Shown here in pieces: positions 5,309-7,235 of a DNA stretch of 7,235 nt; the first letter of the stretch is position 1, and each line of letters opens with the position of its first letter. The notes beneath the pieces were generated by a model. That model searched no databases. It saw only the letters and a program-made list of their open reading frames with translations, and was not told where the DNA came from. The stretch comes from Clostridiales bacterium (GTDB lineage Bacteria; Bacillota; Clostridia; Peptostreptococcales; Anaerovoracaceae). The stretch lies in the NCBI GenBank assembly GCA_012735285.1, contig JAAYHT010000053.1, positions 1 through 7,235 of the forward strand, in the 5' to 3' direction. Position numbers and translations under genes: made by a program.

Positions 5309-6805
5309 GAAAGACAAAGTTGGAACACTAAATTGGGCTTTCTGTTGGCCGCAATTGGTTCCGCAGTAGGGCTTGGAAACATATGGCGTTTCCCATATAC
5401 CGCAGCCACAAATGGTGGTGGAGCATTCCTTGTGCCTTATTTTTTTGCAATTATTACTGCTGGTATTCCTATTCTCATCCTAGAATATACTATAGGAAAA
5501 ACCTATAGAGGCGGTGCTCCTGTCGCCCTGGCAAGAATCAATAAGAAATTTGAGTGGTTGGGCTGGTTCCAGGTTATGGTAGCATTCATTATCGCTGTTT
5601 ATTATCTCGCTATCATAGTATGGGTAGTCAGCTACATAGGTTATTCATTCGGATTAGCTTGGGGAACAGATCCCACCTCGTTCTTCCTTGAATACCTAGG
5701 AGTAACTTCAAGTGCCCTTGAGCTGGGTGGTGTTCAGCTTAACCTCGTGGGACCATTTATAATTGTTTGGGCTATTACTGCATTTATCTTGTATAGAGGT
5801 ATTAGCGGGGGTATTGAAATCGCATGTAAAATCTGTCTGCCTATACTGTTAGTCTTTACAATCGTCTTGGTTATCAGAGGTATCACCCTACCAGGTGCTA
5901 TAGACGGACTTAACTATCTGTTTACACCTAACTGGGAAGCAATCACCGACTCAAGTGTATGGACAGCAGCCTATGGGCAGGTATTCTTCAGTTTGAGTAT
6001 CGCTTTCGCTATTATGATATCTTATTCAAGTTACCTGCCGAAGAAAACAGACGTGGTCAACAGTGCATTTATTACCGCTACAGCTAATCACGGATTTGAG
6101 CTTCTTGCTGGAATCGCAGTATTCAGCGTGCTAGGTTATATGGCATATGCACAAGGTGTACCTGTAGACGAAGTATCTGCTGGCGGAGTAGGATTAGCGT
6201 TTATGGTATTCCCTGCAGCAATCAATACTCTACCTGCTTTCAAATCACTAATAGGTATTTGTTTCTTCGGTGCACTTTTCACCGCAGGAATAACATCGCT
6301 GATTTCTATACTTCAGGCTGTAATTACAGGTATTTCTGACAAGTTTGATGTTCCTCATAAGAAATCAACTACTATTGTTTTAGTTCCCGCTTTTGTTATC
6401 AGTATTCTATTCATCACAGGAGCAGGGCTGAACATTCTTGATATAGTAGACGCATTTATCAACAATGTGGGTGTTGCAGGTGCAGGTCTGATCGAAGTTA
6501 TCCTGATTGGCTGGTTCTTCAACTTAGAGAAGATCCGCGAGGAAGCAAATCAGTTCTCCAACTTCAGCGTCGGTAAATGGTGGATTTACTCACTGAAGAT
6601 AGTAACTGTTGTAGTACTCGGCGTCATGGTTATCTCCAATACAATCACATTCATCAGAGAAGGTTATGGCGGTTATTCTTCTACTGACGTAACAATCTTC
6701 GGTTGGGGATCATTGATAGTCGCCTTAGTGATTATGGCCATCCTAAAGAATATGAAGGGCAAAGAAGGATATTCTGACCTTTCAAATATTAAGGAGGTAG
6801 AATAA
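5306..6805 (+). CDS. NSS-family sodium-coupled amino-acid transporter, large subunit (MetP-like, 12 TM)
   Basis: This inner-membrane symporter uses the sodium gradient to import an amino acid or similar solute. The 499 residues show the LeuT fold. Segment 1 has the unwound GSAVGLGNIWRFPY motif at residues 18-31, with Asn25 and Arg28 matching LeuT Asn27 and the gate residue Arg30. Segment 6 has FFSLSIAF (227-234), with Phe228 and Ser231 at substrate-site positions. Segment 8 has AGITS, with Thr330 and Ser331 matching the LeuT Na2-site Thr354/Ser355. Asp382 matches the gate Asp404. Glu265 sits where chloride-dependent relatives have Ser, so transport is predicted to be chloride-independent. A twelfth segment (about 462-481) is present, unlike the 11-TM bacterial NSS proteins, fitting the type that works with a MetS small subunit, which follows here. 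By analogy with Corynebacterium MetPS the substrate could be methionine or alanine, but sequence does not settle this. Alignment positions are by eye. Confidence 0.95.
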   Translation: MERQSWNTKLGFLLAAIGSAVGLGNIWRFPYTAATNGGGAFLVPYFFAIITAGIPILILEYTIGKTYRGGAPVALARINKKFEWLGWFQVMVAFIIAVYYLAIIVWVVSYIGYSFGLAWGTDPTSFFLEYLGVTSSALELGGVQLNLVGPFIIVWAITAFILYRGISGGIEIACKICLPILLVFTIVLVIRGITLPGAIDGLNYLFTPNWEAITDSSVWTAAYGQVFFSLSIAFAIMISYSSYLPKKTDVVNSAFITATANHGFELLAGIAVFSVLGYMAYAQGVPVDEVSAGGVGLAFMVFPAAINTLPAFKSLIGICFFGALFTAGITSLISILQAVITGISDKFDVPHKKSTTIVLVPAFVISILFITGAGLNILDIVDAFINNVGVAGAGLIEVILIGWFFNLEKIREEANQFSNFSVGKWWIYSLKIVTVVVLGVMVISNTITFIREGYGGYSSTDVTIFGWGSLIVALVIMAILKNMKGKEGYSDLSNIKEVE

Positions 6806-6921
6806 TGAGTACCGGTGCAATTATAATGATGCTTATTGGCTGCGTCGGCCTTTGGGGAGGTTGTTTTCTTTCAGTTTCAATCGCAATGAAGCATAGTAAG
6901 AAGAATAATAACAACGCCTAA
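6805..6921 (+). CDS. MetS-type small subunit of the NSS transporter (38 residues)
   Basis: This 38-residue single-span membrane protein reads MSTGAIIMMLIGCVGLWGG at its start and ends in a polar tail of Lys, His and Asn (KHSKKNNNNA). The AIIMMLI..LWGG pattern is the signature I associate with the MetS small subunit, needed with MetP for methionine/alanine uptake in Corynebacterium glutamicum. One hydrophobic helix spans about residues 5-28; the positive tail should face the cytoplasm. Its ATG (6805-6807) overlaps the transporter's TAA stop (6803-6805) by one base, and a strong AAGGAGG (6791-6797) lies 7 nt upstream inside the transporter gene. This indicates translational coupling and roughly matched subunit amounts. 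It is short enough that automated gene calling may miss it. Confidence 0.92.
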   Translation: MSTGAIIMMLIGCVGLWGGCFLSVSIAMKHSKKNNNNA

Positions 6922-6938
6922 GTATATGATAATAAATG

Positions 6939-6970
6939 AATAGAGCAACCCATATAGGTTGCTCTATTTT
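6939..6970. terminator. Intrinsic terminator shared by two converging transcription units
   Basis: A perfect 12-bp stem, AATAGAGCAACC (6939-6950) with GGTTGCTCTATT (6957-6968), has a CATATA loop and is followed by TT (6969-6970), making a TTTT run with the stem end. It ends the transporter unit 17 nt after its last stop. The stop codon of the converging minus-strand gene lies in the right arm. On the minus strand the tail is only moderately T-rich (CATTTATTAT), so termination there is less certain. Confidence 0.85.
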
Positions 6971-7235
6971 AATATTACGATAATATTTATAAATGCCAGG
7001 AATAATGTTAAGAGACCGATAGAACTGAGATATATTGGTTTAAGTATATATTTCGCAATAAATAGCCTTAATAGGTAAACCAATATGCAGACTATAACTG
7101 CTATGACTGCAGTCAGTACTGTCCCTGCAAAATTAAACAAGAATAATATGCCGTAGATTAAAAAAAGCTCATACCAACGGCCTAGTTCTAATAAAGCTAT
7201 GTTTGATTCATTTCGTGGTAGGAATATTAAAATAA
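6964..7235 (-). CDS. C-terminal fragment of a NuoH/HyfC/EchB-like membrane subunit of a hydrogenase or complex I-type enzyme
   Basis: An open frame enters from the right edge and ends at TAG (6966-6964), giving the last 89 residues of a strongly hydrophobic protein. Near its start it reads NESNIALLELGRWYELFL, resembling the ALLELGRWYE-type block before the last membrane segments of the quinone/ferredoxin-side membrane subunit in group 4 NiFe hydrogenases (HycD, HyfC, EchB, MbhM). Two or three helices follow: about 22-33, 35-60 and 69-88. These enzymes couple ferredoxin oxidation and hydrogen formation to ion pumping, and if sodium were pumped it could feed the neighbouring sodium-driven transporter; that link is speculation. 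The N-terminus and the rest of any operon lie outside the window. The family call rests on a short motif and hydrophobic pattern, so another polytopic membrane protein remains possible. Confidence 0.6.
   Translation of the reverse strand, partial: ILIFLPRNESNIALLELGRWYELFLIYGILFLFNFAGTVLTAVIAVIVCILVYLLRLFIAKYILKPIYLSSIGLLTLFLAFINIIVILK

Overview
The window looks like the chromosome of an anaerobic, low-GC Firmicute, probably a clostridial or Thermoanaerobacter-like lineage. The reasons are AT-rich spacers, strong AAGGAGG ribosome binding sites, a uvrB-uvrA gene order, a ydaO-type c-di-AMP riboswitch, a clostridial-style citrate synthase, and what appears to be the tail of a membrane-bound group 4 hydrogenase (Ech/Hyf-like) subunit. 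I cannot name the genus from sequence alone.

Layout: positions 1-3205, on the minus strand, hold the nucleotide-excision-repair pair uvrB (complete) and uvrA (first 407 codons, running off the left edge), 12 bp apart and probably one transcript. Positions 3206-3577 are a divergent control region. It holds a minus-strand promoter for uvrB, and a plus-strand promoter followed by a complete c-di-AMP riboswitch (ydaO/yuaA class) and an intrinsic terminator. Positions 3578-5086 encode a Si-type citrate synthase with a basic N-terminal extension, closed by a strong terminator. A consensus promoter (TTGACA, 17 bp, TATAAT) then drives a two-gene unit at 5306-6921: an NSS-family sodium-coupled amino-acid transporter with 12 predicted membrane segments, start codon TTG, and its 38-residue MetS-type small subunit, start overlapping the transporter stop. 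A hairpin at 6939-6968 ends this unit. It also contains the stop codon of a converging minus-strand gene, whose 89 C-terminal residues resemble the NuoH/HyfC/EchB membrane subunit of energy-converting hydrogenases.

The most interesting point is regulatory. A c-di-AMP riboswitch directly controls citrate synthase, the entry point of carbon into 2-oxoglutarate and glutamate synthesis. The 3' strand of the aptamer (3441-3450) can pair with the 5' arm of the terminator (3523-3535), giving a concrete antiterminator and an OFF-switch model: high c-di-AMP, terminator forms, little citrate synthase. A Rex-like NADH-sensing operator candidate overlaps the predicted transcription start. If both are real, citrate synthase would respond to osmotic/potassium status (c-di-AMP) and to redox state (NADH).

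No insertion sequence, CRISPR array, tRNA or rRNA was seen.
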